From Seminavis robusta (Eukaryota > Bacillariophyta > Bacillariophyceae > Naviculales > Naviculaceae): 64,000 nucleotides of DNA. Location: contig CAICTM010000251.1 in NCBI GenBank assembly GCA_903772945.1, positions 1 through 64,000 of the forward strand, in the 5' to 3' direction. Below are positions 52,025 through 62,700 of this stretch, piece by piece; the stretch's first letter is position 1, and each line of letters opens with the position of its first letter. Made by a program: the position numbers and the translations under genes. The notes beneath the pieces are model-generated. The model searched no databases. It was not told where the DNA came from and worked only from the letters and a program-made list of their open reading frames with translations.

Positions 52025-53341
52025 TTAGCACTGCTTGGTATTCTTGGTACTGGCTCCACCTGCCAACAAGGCCAAGAGCAAGCGTGGCAAAAGCAACAGG
52101 ATCTCTCGAATAGCGCGGGTAACAATAGCAATCTTCGCAAGTTTGCCAATAATGTTTGGAACCTTTTCGGAGTAAAAGCCAGACATATCCACACATTTGG
52201 AGATGAGAGAATGCCAAGCAATAATGCCAGCCACATCCAAGAGAGCATGTTCATTGCTGGCATCCAAGAGTGCTTGTCGTGCCTCTTGGTATCCTGCTTC
52301 TGGCTTTGCCATCGCCCTTCCGAGGGCTCGTACCTGAGTGTCCAAGGAAGGTGTGTGTCCCATGACGGCTGGTCCCGAAAAGTGAGAAAAGACGCCATGG
52401 GCCTCTAGTCAGAGGCGGCAATGCTTGACGGTCGTGTAGGTAGCCGCTGCTGGTTCAATTTGGCCGCGGGCCAAGTGACGATCGGGGCCAGGCACTCGCA
52501 GGAAGCGAGGAAAGTAGTTCAAAGGCACGTACATTTCCTCGAAAAACTTCATGACAGACTGGCATGTCAATGGCGCAGCCGTGACATTGGAGATTGGAGC
52601 ATGGCGGAGGCTGCCAAACTTCCACAAGTTGGTGTCCAATTGGAACTTTTGAACGATTTCAGGACGCAAATTGCGCAGCGTCAAAAATGGGCCCCACGCA
52701 ACTTCGCTATTGTACTGCAAAGGAGACACGGCATAATCTGCGACTGTGCTAAATCGCGCTGGTTGGACTGGTTCGAGCGGCCCTGGAAGAGGAGGATAGT
52801 CTTCAATCCCAGCAGCAGCGCAAAAGGTCCGAACGGCGTCGCATCCAGCGGCAACAGCTGTAAGCTCCATGGCCATGGCTCGGCAATCCTCGAGGGAATG
52901 ATCCTTGTACGTCTTTTGAAGACGCTGTACCACAGAACCAAAGAAATTCTCATCAAGATGGTGCTGAAAGTTCACAATGGCCAGGGCAACATCCCGAAAG
53001 GGTCCATTGGTGACAAAGTTATGCTTGATTTCCGTTTGATTAAACTCTGCAAACGACGCATCATCATTTTCACCATTCGGCAAAGACATCACGGAACGCA
53101 TGTTGACGGAGCTTGCAAATCCACCGTAGGCTTCCATGGCAATTTCATGTCGGACCTGGGAATCCAACAAATCTCCTGGACCGACGAGATCCGCCAAAAG
53201 TCGTTCGCAGGCGTTGACCATGTTGTCTCGACGCCGCTTCGTGAGCTCGGCATTGGTTGGAGCATCCGACTCGTGAAAACCATAGAGAAAGTTTGACAAC
53301 ACGTCTCCCAGAGCGGGAAGCATGATCTGTGGGGTGGGCAT
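52025..53341 (-). CDS. AhpD/CMD-like selenoprotein candidate (UGA within CxxU motif)
   Basis: From ATG 53341 the frame is open for 310 codons, meets one TGA (52409-52411), and stays open in the same frame for 127 more codons to TAA at 52025. Around the TGA the text is E296-x11-C308-R-L-[TGA]-L-E-A-H315, exactly the AhpD/carboxymuconolactone-decarboxylase relay E-x11-C-x2-C-x3-H, with the resolving Cys codon replaced by UGA. The downstream part is typical of the fold (QALLDASNEHALLDVAGIIA, WHSLISKCVD). Reading UGA as selenocysteine gives a 438-residue thiol/selenol peroxidase-like protein with Sec at 311. The N-terminal 200 residues are helical without a clear domain; the C-terminus has a hydrophobic helix (REILLLLPRLLLALL). 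A SECIS-like stem follows the stop. If instead UGA is a stop, the protein loses half of its active-site motif. Function would be alkyl-hydroperoxide or related redox chemistry (family knowledge). Confidence 0.75.
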
Positions 53342-53435
53342 GGTGCCGTTCTGCCCCACAGTTCCACAGCAACAACAATGACAGCGGCGTCAAAAGAAAA
53401 GTTGGCTTTGGGTTTGCGGTTTGCGGTTTGTGGTT

Positions 53436-54809
53436 GACAGGGGGTAGAGAGCACTACATACAGCCTGTGCATATGAACAGGATTTTTAGAGAGCCAGCCT
53501 GCAGTCAAATTTTGGCCTGGCAGGCGACGCGATTCCTGTGCAATTGTACAGGCGACGTGATTCCTGTGCAATTGTACCGGTACAGGATCGACGTGATTCC
53601 TGTGCAATTGTACAGGATCGACGTGATTCCTGTGCAATTGTACAGGAGGTCGTATCGACGTGATTCCTGTGCAATTGTACAGAAGGTTGGATCCTGTACA
53701 ATTGCACAGGAAATCGGACGTGCTTCTGCATGCTGGTTGAAGGCAGCAATACCTTTTGATTTCCCAAAACCCCTGAGTCGTACAACAAAGCCAGAAGCAC
53801 GACAAGCGTTGACAAAATATGGTACCTCAGCCTGCTATCTCGCAGGAGCGTTCCTCAATCGTGCATGAAACCGACCCTAAAATAGGGTCGGATTTAGGGT
53901 CGGATTCTCTTTAGGGTCGGGTTTCGAAACCGACCCTAAAAATAGGGACGGTTTCTGAAAAACCGTCCCTAATTTAGGGTCGGGTTTCGATTCGTGAGTA
54001 CCTGCTGCGGGTACTCGATGTGAGTACGGGTACTGAGTACTGGGCTTACTCAGTACCCATACTCACATGACCTCCGAAATTCTGAGTACTACTCAGTACC
54101 CGTACTCACCTCTAGATTCCGAGTACTTTGTGAGTCTTCGGTGGGTACTCGATGAGTACTTTCGATCAGTACTCACCGAGTACCATGAGTACTGAATAGG
54201 TACTTTGTGAGTACTCGGTGGGTACTTTCTCACCGCGAAACAGCAAAAAGATCATTATTTTCTCACTTTGGGCCCAATTGCAAAGATAAATTCTCTAAGT
54301 AATTGGTATATGAGTACTCAGTGAGTATACCGTAGTACCCAAAAAATACCTGGACTCACATAGTACCTGTACCCACTTGACCTCAGAAATTCTGAGTACT
54401 ACCTAATACCCGTACTCACTCACTTCCAGGATTCTGAGTACTACTCAGTACCTATACTCACATGCTAAACCAGTGTGAGTACCACACCCTGATATGTATG
54501 TACAGCCTCCTGTACATATGAACAGGCAGGCCGTCCATTTCCTGTGCAATTGAACAGGCGTCGCCATCCTGTTCGATTGCACATGCCGTCCATTTCCTGT
54601 GCAATTGAACAGGCGTCGCCATCCTGTTCGATTGCACAGGCCGTCCATTTCCTGTGCAATTGAACAGGTGTCGCTATCCTGTTCGATTGCACAGGAAATT
54701 GGACGTTTTTGAATTCAGGCAAAAAAAAATGGCTAGCCTTGCTCTCAATCTGCAGGCATCCTCCCTGTTCATATGCACAGGCTGTATGTAGTGCTCTCTA
54801 CCCCCTGTC
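53436..54809. mobile_element. foldback-type element with 46-bp terminal inverted repeats
   Basis: 53436-53481 and 54764-54809 are perfect 46-bp inverted repeats (outer ends GACAGGGGGTAGAGAG and CTCTCTACCCCCTGTC). Inside each arm are arrays of imperfect palindromes. On the left are six copies of CCTGTGCAATTGTACAGG or variants (53535-53710). On the right are three 56-bp units carrying CCTGTGCAATTGAACAGG and CCTGTTCGATTGCACAGG (54531-54695). Long compound inverted arms are the design of foldback transposons. No coding capacity is seen. It overlaps the left part of another inverted-repeat element (53839-55322), so one inserted into or recombined with the other. Confidence 0.8.
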
Positions 54810-55322
54810 GTTCAAATTTGGGGCTGTAATTTCTAACGAAGGCTTGTTAAAGCTTTAGTACTCTTTTAAAGACATATCAAATAACTGGAGCGTTCCTCAA
54901 TCGTGCATGACTTATATCGAAAACCGACCCTAATTTTGGGTCGGATTTAGGGACGGATTCCCCTTTAGGGTCGGGTTTCGAAACCGACCCTAAAATTAGG
55001 GACGGATTCTGAAAAAACGTCCCTAATTTAGGGACGGGTTTCGATTAAGGGGCGGGTTTGAAAACCGTCCCTAAATGGAAGCGGGACTGAGTGGTAAATA
55101 CATTGAAATCCGACCCTAAAATAGGGTCGGGTTTCGAAACCGATCCTAAAATTAGGGACGGATTCTGAAAAAACGTCCCTAATTTAGGGACGGGTTTCGA
55201 TTTAGGGGCGGGTTTCAAAACCGACCCTATTGCTACATGGAATTAGGGTCGGTTTTCAAAGATTTAGGGTCGGATTTGGTCGTATTTTAAACTCACCCAC
55301 GATTGAGGGACGCTCCTGCGAG
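53839..55322. mobile_element. MITE-like element(s) with 25-bp TIRs and TTAGGG-like internal repeats
   Basis: TIRs lie at 53839-53863 and 55298-55322 (24 of 25 positions match; outer text CTCGCAGGAGCG). A third copy of the left end without the outer CTCGCA lies at 54887-54910. Next to the ends are runs of alternating ACCGACCCTAAA and TTTAGGGTCGG or TTTAGGGACGG in both orientations (53871-53990 and 54920-55280), able to form nested hairpins. The unit 54887-55322 (about 436 bp) looks like a complete small element. The copy starting at 53839 appears truncated near 53995, where a different repeat begins. Confidence 0.7.
53995..54480. repeat. GAGTACT/GGGTACT low-order palindromic repeat block
   Basis: About 480 bp built from GAGTAC, GTACTC, GGGTACT and CAGTACC words, in mixed orientation and irregular spacing, with some Ser/Leu-like coding shadows of no meaning. 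Part of the core of the foldback element at 53436-54809. Confidence 0.7.
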
Positions 55323-55466
55323 GGAACTACACTGTACGACTGTACCTTTTCACTCTTCATTCGAGATTATTAAGCCAGCGGAGCTGTGTAACCTCGGCAG
55401 AAAGGTTTCAGTGTACATGTAGCAGCAGATACCCATATCTAGCTAGCTAGGTAGAAGCAGATACCT

Positions 55467-55839
55467 GGACCGTCCGACGGTTTTCGCTCAGGTTTAAAAA
55501 AAACTCAAAATTTTGCAGTTGAAACATTCCCTTAAACATTCCCTTAAAACATTCCCTTAAATCCTTAACATTCCCTTAACATTCCCTTAAATCAACATTC
55601 CCTTAACAACATTCCCTTAACGCTTCGAAACATTCCTCTAAGCCTTCATGTAAACCCCATAGAACATTCCCTAAAAAAAATGAACATTCCCTTAAATAGA
55701 CATTCCCTTAAAACATTCTCTTAAATCCTCAACATTCCCTTAACATTCCCTTAAAGCTTCAACATTCCCTTAACATTCCCTTAACCAGAACCACAATTTG
55801 AGCAGTTTTTGAACCTGAGCAAAAACCGTCGGACGGTCC
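55467..55839. mobile_element. small TIR element filled with a CATTCCCTTAA minisatellite
   Basis: Ends 55467-55494 and 55812-55839 are inverted repeats matching 27 of 28 positions (outer GGACCGTCCGACGGTTTT). Between them about 17 copies of ACATTCCCTTAA or close variants run in one direction with 0-10-bp spacers (55523-55785). Total length 373 bp, no coding capacity. It behaves like a MITE whose core has become a minisatellite. Confidence 0.8.
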
Positions 55840-56195
55840 TGTAGTGCTTAGCTAGTGCTTAACTTGCGCTTAGCTAGCTAGAAGCAGATCCCCCTAGCTT
55901 GAAGCAGATTCCCATAGCAAGCTAGAAGCAGATACCTCTAGCTAGCTAGAATACTAGTTATATAGCTTCGCTAGCTTTAAAGTTTTTCCTGGTAGAAGCA
56001 AATCCCCCTACTAGTAGGATGCATGTAAATAGCTTTAGCTGGTTTAAAAGCACCATCCTAGGATACTTATTTAGTTTTTGCTGACTTATTTGTATTCTAA
56101 CCCTACCCTTATACCTGCAGGGACCACCATAGCAGGAAAAACAATTCGGCTTTTTTTCAGCGTTGGTCTCCTGTTTCCTCAGTTTGCTCGCTACT

Positions 56196-57170
56196 TGGAT
56201 CCAGCCATTGTATAGCCAGCTACGGTACCTATACCATAGGCAGAGAGTTACATCAATCCGTGACAGTGGCACAGTACCGAACACACTCAGGTTCGACTTT
56301 TGCTCGCTGCACTCCGTTACCGGTACCTTGCATTGGATTCTTATGACGAATACATGCACAACCGAAGATTGTCAATCCAGCCATCGTAGCCAGTTACAGT
56401 AGAGTTCATCGATCAGTGACGGTGGCAACAGTACCGAACACACTCAGGTTCCGCTTTGCTCGCTGCACTCGGTTACCTCGAATTGGATTCTTATGACGAA
56501 TACATGCACAAAACCGACTATTGTTAATCCAGCCATTGTAGTCGGCTACCGTAGAGTTACATCAATCGGTGACAGTGTCAACAGTACCGAACACACTCAG
56601 GTTCCGCTTTGCAGGCTACACTCCGTTGCCGGTATCTTGCATTGGATCCTTATGACGATAGACTACATGAACAACCGAACATTATGAATCCACCCATTAT
56701 AGCCGGCTGCGGTATAACTACATCGACGGCAGTGGCAACAGTACCGAAAGTTCGGCTTTGCTCGCTACGGTTACCGGTACCTCGCATTGGATCCTTATGA
56801 CGAATACATGCAGAACCGAAGATTGTTAATCCAGCCATTGTAGCCAGTTACCGTAGAGTTACATCAATCGGTGACAGTGGCAATAGTACCGAACACACTC
56901 AGGTTCCGTTTTACTGGCTACACTCCGTTACCGGTACCTTGCATTGGATCCTTATGACGAATACATGCACAACCGAAGATTGTCAATCCAGCCATTGTAG
57001 CCAGCTATCGTAGAGTTCATCGATCGGTGACAGTGGCAACAGTACCGAACACACTCAGGTTCGACTTTTGCTCGCTGCACTCGGTTACCTCGCATTGGAT
57101 CTTTATGACGAATACATGCACAACCGAATATTGTCAATCCAGCCATTCTAGCCAGCTGCCGTATAGCCGT
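56196..57170. repeat. satellite array, 145-159-bp unit
   Basis: About six and a half head-to-tail units. The anchor TATGACGAATACATGCACAA or a variant starts at about 56343, 56493, 56652, 56797, 56954 and 57106. Each unit also contains CAGTACCGAACACACTCAGG (or a shortened form) and GCATTGGATCCTTATGACG. The third and fourth units are the most diverged. Short frames inside are shadows of the repeat. Confidence 0.85.
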
Positions 57171-57334
57171 ATAGCTAGTGGCAACAATACTTGACTTGCG
57201 CATACAGGAAAATGGGCACCGACACAGGAATCACCACCACCATTCTAGCCAGCTGCCGTATAGCCGTATAGCTAGTGGCAACAGTACTTGACTTGCGCAT
57301 ACAGGAAAATGGGCACCGGCACAGGAATCACCAC
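57144..57334. repeat. direct tandem duplication, ~95-bp unit
   Basis: Two adjacent copies starting CATTCTAGCCAGCTGCCGTA (57144 and 57241) and ending in CACAGGAATCACCACCA. They differ at very few bases, so the duplication is recent. The first copy overlaps the end of the satellite array. Confidence 0.85.
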
Positions 57335-57564
57335 CAAAACAGTAGGAAATAACAAGAAGGGATGAATCCGGTAGGAGGATCCACTCTCTTGTGTGTTGTC
57401 GAGTAGCTAGCCTTGCTCCTGTTCCCTTTCAATGAGTCGACGACGATCCGTTCATGCTGTTGGTAGGGCTGGAGTTAACAGTTTCCTCGGTACACATACC
57501 TCCGTAGCGGTAGTCTCTTCTTCCTCGTGTTCTCCGGAGCGACCGATCGTTCGTTCGACCTCGA

Positions 57565-57668
57565 CAATGGTAATTCATCGGCCGTCAGCAGTACAGCACA
57601 GAAAACAACAAATAGATATGAGTTTTGTTTTCTGTGCTCAACTGCAGACGACCGGAGACTTACCATTG
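57565..57668. repeat. interrupted inverted repeat
   Basis: CAATGGTAA at 57565-57573 pairs with TTACCATTG at 57660-57668, and AGCACAGAAAACAA (57595-57608) pairs exactly with TTGTTTTCTGTGCT (57625-57638), with a weaker match between. A decayed foldback or hairpin-forming sequence. Confidence 0.6.
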
Positions 57669-58276
57669 TTTTTCAAATTGCACCAATTTGGCCGTCATGG
57701 GCCGAGAACTGACTGCCATCCCATGGTCCATAGGATTCAATGAGGGATGGCTTTCACTTCTGCACCGGAGACGGTCGGCTTGAGTGAGGCTTGGATAACA
57801 GATAATAGAGGTGCGATCGATCGTTTCGAATAATTAAAACAACTCACCTGTTGACGGCCGAGCTCGGAATTCTCTCCTGTTTGCCATGGCAATTCAATGA
57901 GGGAGAGAAGTCAGCGCTGTGCCTTCAAAAAAGACTTGATGGACGATTGGATGGAATCGAATCGAATCCTCTGTAATTCAGTTTAGCCTTAACCTTAGTA
58001 ACTTCAACGGTTCTTTTTATCCACGAAACGTGTACAGACGTTAAAACACGTTAAGTACAGGTTTGGTACTTACGGATACACATGACCGTTGATTCTGCAA
58101 CTGAAGTGCCGGTACTCTAATTTACACAGTAAACGCCGGCAAATCGATTTGGGAGTGCAACTGAGGGGGAAACCAAAAGGAGTGTGGTCTGGGAGACCAA
58201 ATTAAAGGGGTTGAGGGCTCTGGCAGCAAGACTGCCCAGGTAAATACTACATGTAGTACCGGTTACACCACCATCC

Positions 58277-58508
58277 TGCGGTGAAATTTTTTTAAGCTAG
58301 TACTATAAAGGTTGAGCCCCCGCAGGGGGCTCTGAACCATAAAGATTGGGCCCCTTGGGGCCCAACCACCAAGCTAGCTAGCTAGTGAGAGTGGAACACA
58401 TGGTCTTCTGGCTTGACCTCAAAGCACTGCAGCAGAGCCTTTGCATTGTTTATTGTCACACTTGTAGATGAAGCAGTACATTGGTATGCGACCCCTGAAG
58501 GAAGCAAT
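58277..58508. repeat. left copy of a 232-bp direct repeat with two GC hairpins
   Basis: Nearly identical to 59567-59798. Contains the hairpins GAGCCCCC-GCA-GGGGGCTC (58314-58332) and TTGGGCCCC-TT-GGGGCCCAA (about 58346-58365), then the end of a minus-strand transposon-like reading frame. Probably the 3' end of one transposon copy. Confidence 0.8.
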
Positions 58509-59061
58509 TGCTCTGTGTTGGCCTAGCTTGAGGCCACTTCTGATAACCAAAGACACATGCTTGTTGGTGCCACAATGGGGGCAAGAGTCCTTCTTTGGCT
58601 GTTGCTGGGTCCATGAACTTGTACCTCGAATGCTTTTCCAGGATGCTGCGGTCAAATATCTCAGGCATGAAGAAGCAAATTCGAGTGAAAGATTAGATCT
58701 CGAATTCCATGGCTGCTAGAGACTGTTCCTTTGCCTTCCATGGCTTGTCGATGACCTTCCCGGGTTTGAAGAAACTTGTAATTTGGGACTGGCCTGCAGC
58801 TTCGTCGTTCCTTGCAAGGGCTCTCATAACAGGGGATGTGACTCCGTGGACTGCTCCCTGTGGGAAATGGCGCTGCAGATATTGATCCAATTTCCCCGCC
58901 ACTAGAGGAGTCCTAGCTTTCACAGAGGCACGTCCTATCTTGCCAACAGCCGCCAAGAACACCATGCCGTTGTCGTCCACCTTGGGGAACCGTCCACTGG
59001 AGTACAGGTTCCGGATGTAGTGGTCGATACCAGCCAGCGCCTCTTTCGTACTCGCACTCAT
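58419..59061 (-). pseudogene. frameshifted transposon-type gene with Cys clusters
   Basis: Two minus-strand frames abut. The first is 58693-59061 (MSASTKEALAGIDHYIRNLY; GKIGRASVKARTPLVAGKLD). The second is 58419-58655, containing CPHCGTNKHVSLVI and YKCDNKQCKGSAAVL. Between them the reading must shift frame around 58605-58690 to keep PEIFDRSILEKHSRYKFMDP in line with the Cys motif. The CPxCG...YxCxxxxCKG pattern resembles N-terminal zinc regions of uncharacterised transposon proteins (DUF6729-like, by memory of pattern only). A second, truncated copy of the C-terminal end lies at 59700-59798. Frameshift and duplication point to a dead mobile element. Confidence 0.5.
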
Positions 59062-59566
59062 CGTCTTCGGAGGAATGAAAGCGGCTATATCCTCGGCTGC
59101 GGTGAGTACCTCTGCGAAGTACCTCTGCGGCTACTGAATGTGGTAAGTACACCTCTGCGAAGTACCTCTGCGGCTACTGAATACGGACGGGATGACCTCG
59201 TTTGTATGGTCTTGCTTCACTAGCTCGCTCAAATTCGAAATCCTCTGGACCGTCCTCTGGATGCATGAAATACTCTGGATGCATGCTCGGTCGGTCTTTC
59301 AAAAACAACACGAAAACAACACGACGAGAGACTGATCGAGCTGACACAGAGATGCGAATCGTGTGCACGACTGACATGCACGACTGACATGCACGACTGA
59401 CGTCAGCCGACTGACGTCATCGAAATCAAGATCCAACGATTCTGATTGGCTAATGGCTCTACAGCGGTAGTGTAGGGATCTCTACAGCGGTGGTGTACAT
59501 GTCGGTACAGCGGTCAGGCTGTACTTTCTGTACCAATCGTTTGAGGTTCTGATATGCGAACTACCG

Positions 59567-59798
59567 TGCGGTGAATTTTTTTTAAGCTAGTACTATAAAG
59601 GTTGAGCCCCCGCAGGGGGCTCTAAACCATAAAGATTGGGCCCGTTGGGGCCCTACCACCAAGCTAGCTAGCTAGTGGGAGTGGAACACATGGTCTTCTG
59701 GCTTGACCTCAAAGCACTGCAGCAGAGCCTTTGCATTGTTTATTGTCACACTTGTAGATGAAGCAGTACATTGGTATGCGACCCCTGAAGGAAGCAAT
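59567..59798. repeat. right copy of the 232-bp direct repeat
   Basis: Same hairpins and the same minus-strand coding end as 58277-58508, with a few substitutions. It stops abruptly at GAAGCAAT (59798), where the retroelement sequence begins. The break is best explained by insertion of the retroelement into this second transposon copy. Confidence 0.8.
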
Positions 59799-62700
59799 GC
59801 AATACACGGCTCTTGGCCTTATTCGCGACTCGATCCTAGATAGGGTTTGAGTTCGACTCATGACTGAGTCTTTCGTGAATAGTCATTGAGACAGGTTCTC
59901 AATGACCGCTCTAGTCATACTAGGTTGATGATGAAACATCGCTCTAGATATTTAGCCAGCGTGGAGTACTTCCACGCTACTAGATAAATGCTAGACGAAT
60001 CTTCCACGCGTTCCGTTTTTGGATCGTGGAGTGAGTAGGATTGCTACCGCAACCTACTCTATCAACACTCTACAGTCTCCCGCGGGAGTTCAGATCTACG
60101 ATCCTTTGTTGTGGATCTCTCTCGTTGATTAGTTTTCATAGCTTTCTAATCCTCTCATAACTTTCATTCTCTCAAACTCAAAACACTCGAAAGATCTTTA
60201 CACTAGCTTTTCGTAGTGCATTTGTTAACAAACACAATAGCTTTCAGCTACCCTCAACCTATTCCTCACCATGAAGATTGCCAAAGACGCTTACACCAGC
60301 TTCGAGTCTAAGCTGCGCGAAAACCAATCCTTCCTCTCATCGACCTCGACGTTGAATGCGAAATCGACGATTCTCTCTACCACCTACAAACTTCGCACTT
60401 TCCAGCAGATGCTAACAGCGCCAAGTACACCTTCAAGTCCAAATCTCAATGGATCCGAGACTCCACGTCAGACCACAAGTGGGTTGGACGCATGGAGAAG
60501 GTCTTCGTTGGGCTCGCCATTGCTACGCCTACCGAAAACATAACCTCCTAAAGGAAATACTCTAGCTCTGCCAAGAGCAGTTACGAATCTAGCTGTGCAG
60601 GCCACCGTGAATACGTTGGAATGCTTGCGCCAGATTGCAGTCAACGCATTCCTCACGCGATATACGTGGGGTGAAGACGAAGCACTTTCCAAGCACGTTT
60701 CCAGAATGCCTGGACGGAGCAGCTCAGCCTGCTTTGACGACTCTGACATTACGTATGGCATAAATGCCTGTGTCGAAGCGGTCTGTCCCTAGAAGGCTCT
60801 TGAAAAGCAGAAACGCTTCATGCGCCGCAAGATGCGTAGGCCTGTGATATTCTACTCGGGCTTATGTCAACAACCTCAGTCGGATGAACACCGATGAACT
60901 TCCTCGTTACCACCTTTTGGACCCAACCAAACGTTGAAACAAGACGAAGTCATTGACATTGTTTTTCATGGAATTCCACGCTCGTGATGAAGAAGATGGA
61001 CGAACACGACTTCGATCTTTCCAGCTCCTATCGGAGAAACATTGGATCTGCGAACGCAGGAAATCCTCCGAAGACTTTGACAAGAGTGATGCCAAGCAAA
61101 GTCCTTCGAAGAAGACAAACAAGAATACAATCTATCGCAACAACGACACTCTTCCAAGAACGAAGAAAAATGGTGTGACTACCACGAGTCCAGCACTCAC
61201 AACACTGCTGACTGCATGACTCTGAAAGAAGCTCAAGGCCAAGAAGTCTTTTTTTCAGTCCTCGTTATTTCTGACACGATAACAAGCAACGTACACAAGA
61301 AAAGACTTGAAAACGTAAGTCGACGATGCCAAGACCTACAACAAGAAAGGAACTCTCTGTCCTCATGAATAAGGTTTCCAACGCTGCGTGTAAAAGCTGA
61401 TCGCAAGAAAGAAAAGGAATGCAACCATGTGCCAAGCGCAAGTCCAAGACTCCGACAACGAGGACGACTTCCTCTGTGGATCCATTCAACATGATGAGAC
61501 AAGAAGATGGCTGCATGTGACAAGGCTTGCCGACATTCGACTTAATCATGTCGGATGGAGAGCATCTCGTCTGAGGATTAGGCCAGGATGATAGGAATTT
61601 TCGATTTCCTACAGTAGATTTTAAATAAAAGGTTTTAACAACTAAAAAGTGGGTGCTGGGTGTGGGTATATTTTTTTTTCTTTTCTTTTTTTTTTTTCTT
61701 CGTTTTTATTTTTTTTTTTCTTTTTTTTTCGTTTATCTTTTTTTTTAAAAATTTTTTTTTTTATACTATTTCTTTTTTTTACTTTTTCTTTTTACTTTTT
61801 CTTATTTTTTTTCATTTTTTTTTTTGTTTTTTCTTGTTTTTATATGTCCTGTTATGTCTTTTTTTTTATTTGTTCTATTTTTAATTTTTTTTTTCTTTTT
61901 TTTTTTTTCTTATTTTCTATTTTTATTTTTTTTATTTTTATTCTTTTTTTTCTGTATTTTTTATATTTGTTATTTTTATGTTCATTATTTCTTTTGTGAT
62001 TTTGTTATGCTATTTTTTATTCTTTTTTTATTAGTTTCTTCTGTATTTCTACGGCAATTAGATAATTGCCTATCAACTGATCAATAGACTTACGATCTAT
62101 TCGAGCATCGGTTAACTTCGTCCATGCCAATCCAACTCTCAACGTCGCAAGACAAGAGACCTCGAACTATCGTCTATGTTTGATTAACAGACGAGAAAAG
62201 GGAAACAAAAACCGTTACACTCTGCTGCTCAACTGGATACAGTGAGCATCACGAAACTTATTACCTCAAAACTCATGCTAAGAGTTCACCATGAAGAACT
62301 CATTGGGGGCGTCCAAACATTACGGGACTGCTTCTATGAAGGAATATGAAACCCCAACGAAGTTAAGGGCACACTCGCGATTCCTAGTTCCACGATGACA
62401 GAATTATCAAATGAATTTACACGTCACTAAGAACTTGGGGGCGGAAACGTGATCATAAGGTACAGACACTCTCTGCGACCCAAGAATCAAGTTTGAATTC
62501 ACTACCATTCATTGGGGTGGAACAACGGCTTTTTTCCTCGCGAAAGATGGCATATACAATAGAAAGAAAACTTCTCCATTCCCGACTTGCAGCTGTCAGC
62601 GACAAATGCAAATAGTCTCAAGAAGATCTTGATAGACATACGAGACAAGCATAGATTAAGGCAGATGTCCAGAGTCGAAATCCCTTAAATAAGGAAAGAG

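Noticed and set aside
52409-53341. Treating the AhpD-like gene as ending at the TGA
   Set aside because: The frame continues with family-specific sequence for 127 codons, and the TGA sits exactly at the redox-active position; a selenocysteine codon explains this better, although a plain nonsense mutation is not excluded.
53535-53710. Regularly spaced palindromic repeats resembling a CRISPR array
   Set aside because: Spacing is irregular, spacers are not unique (they share CGACGTGATT text), no cas genes exist, and the context is eukaryotic. It is the inner array of a foldback element.
53880-55280. Possible telomere tract (TTTAGGG-like repeats)
   Set aside because: The words alternate orientation, are separated by CGG or TCGG, and lie inside TIR-bounded elements, not at a chromosome end.
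61649-62087. Long Phe-rich open frames
   Set aside because: They arise from a T-rich low-complexity tract and have no codon variety or domain.
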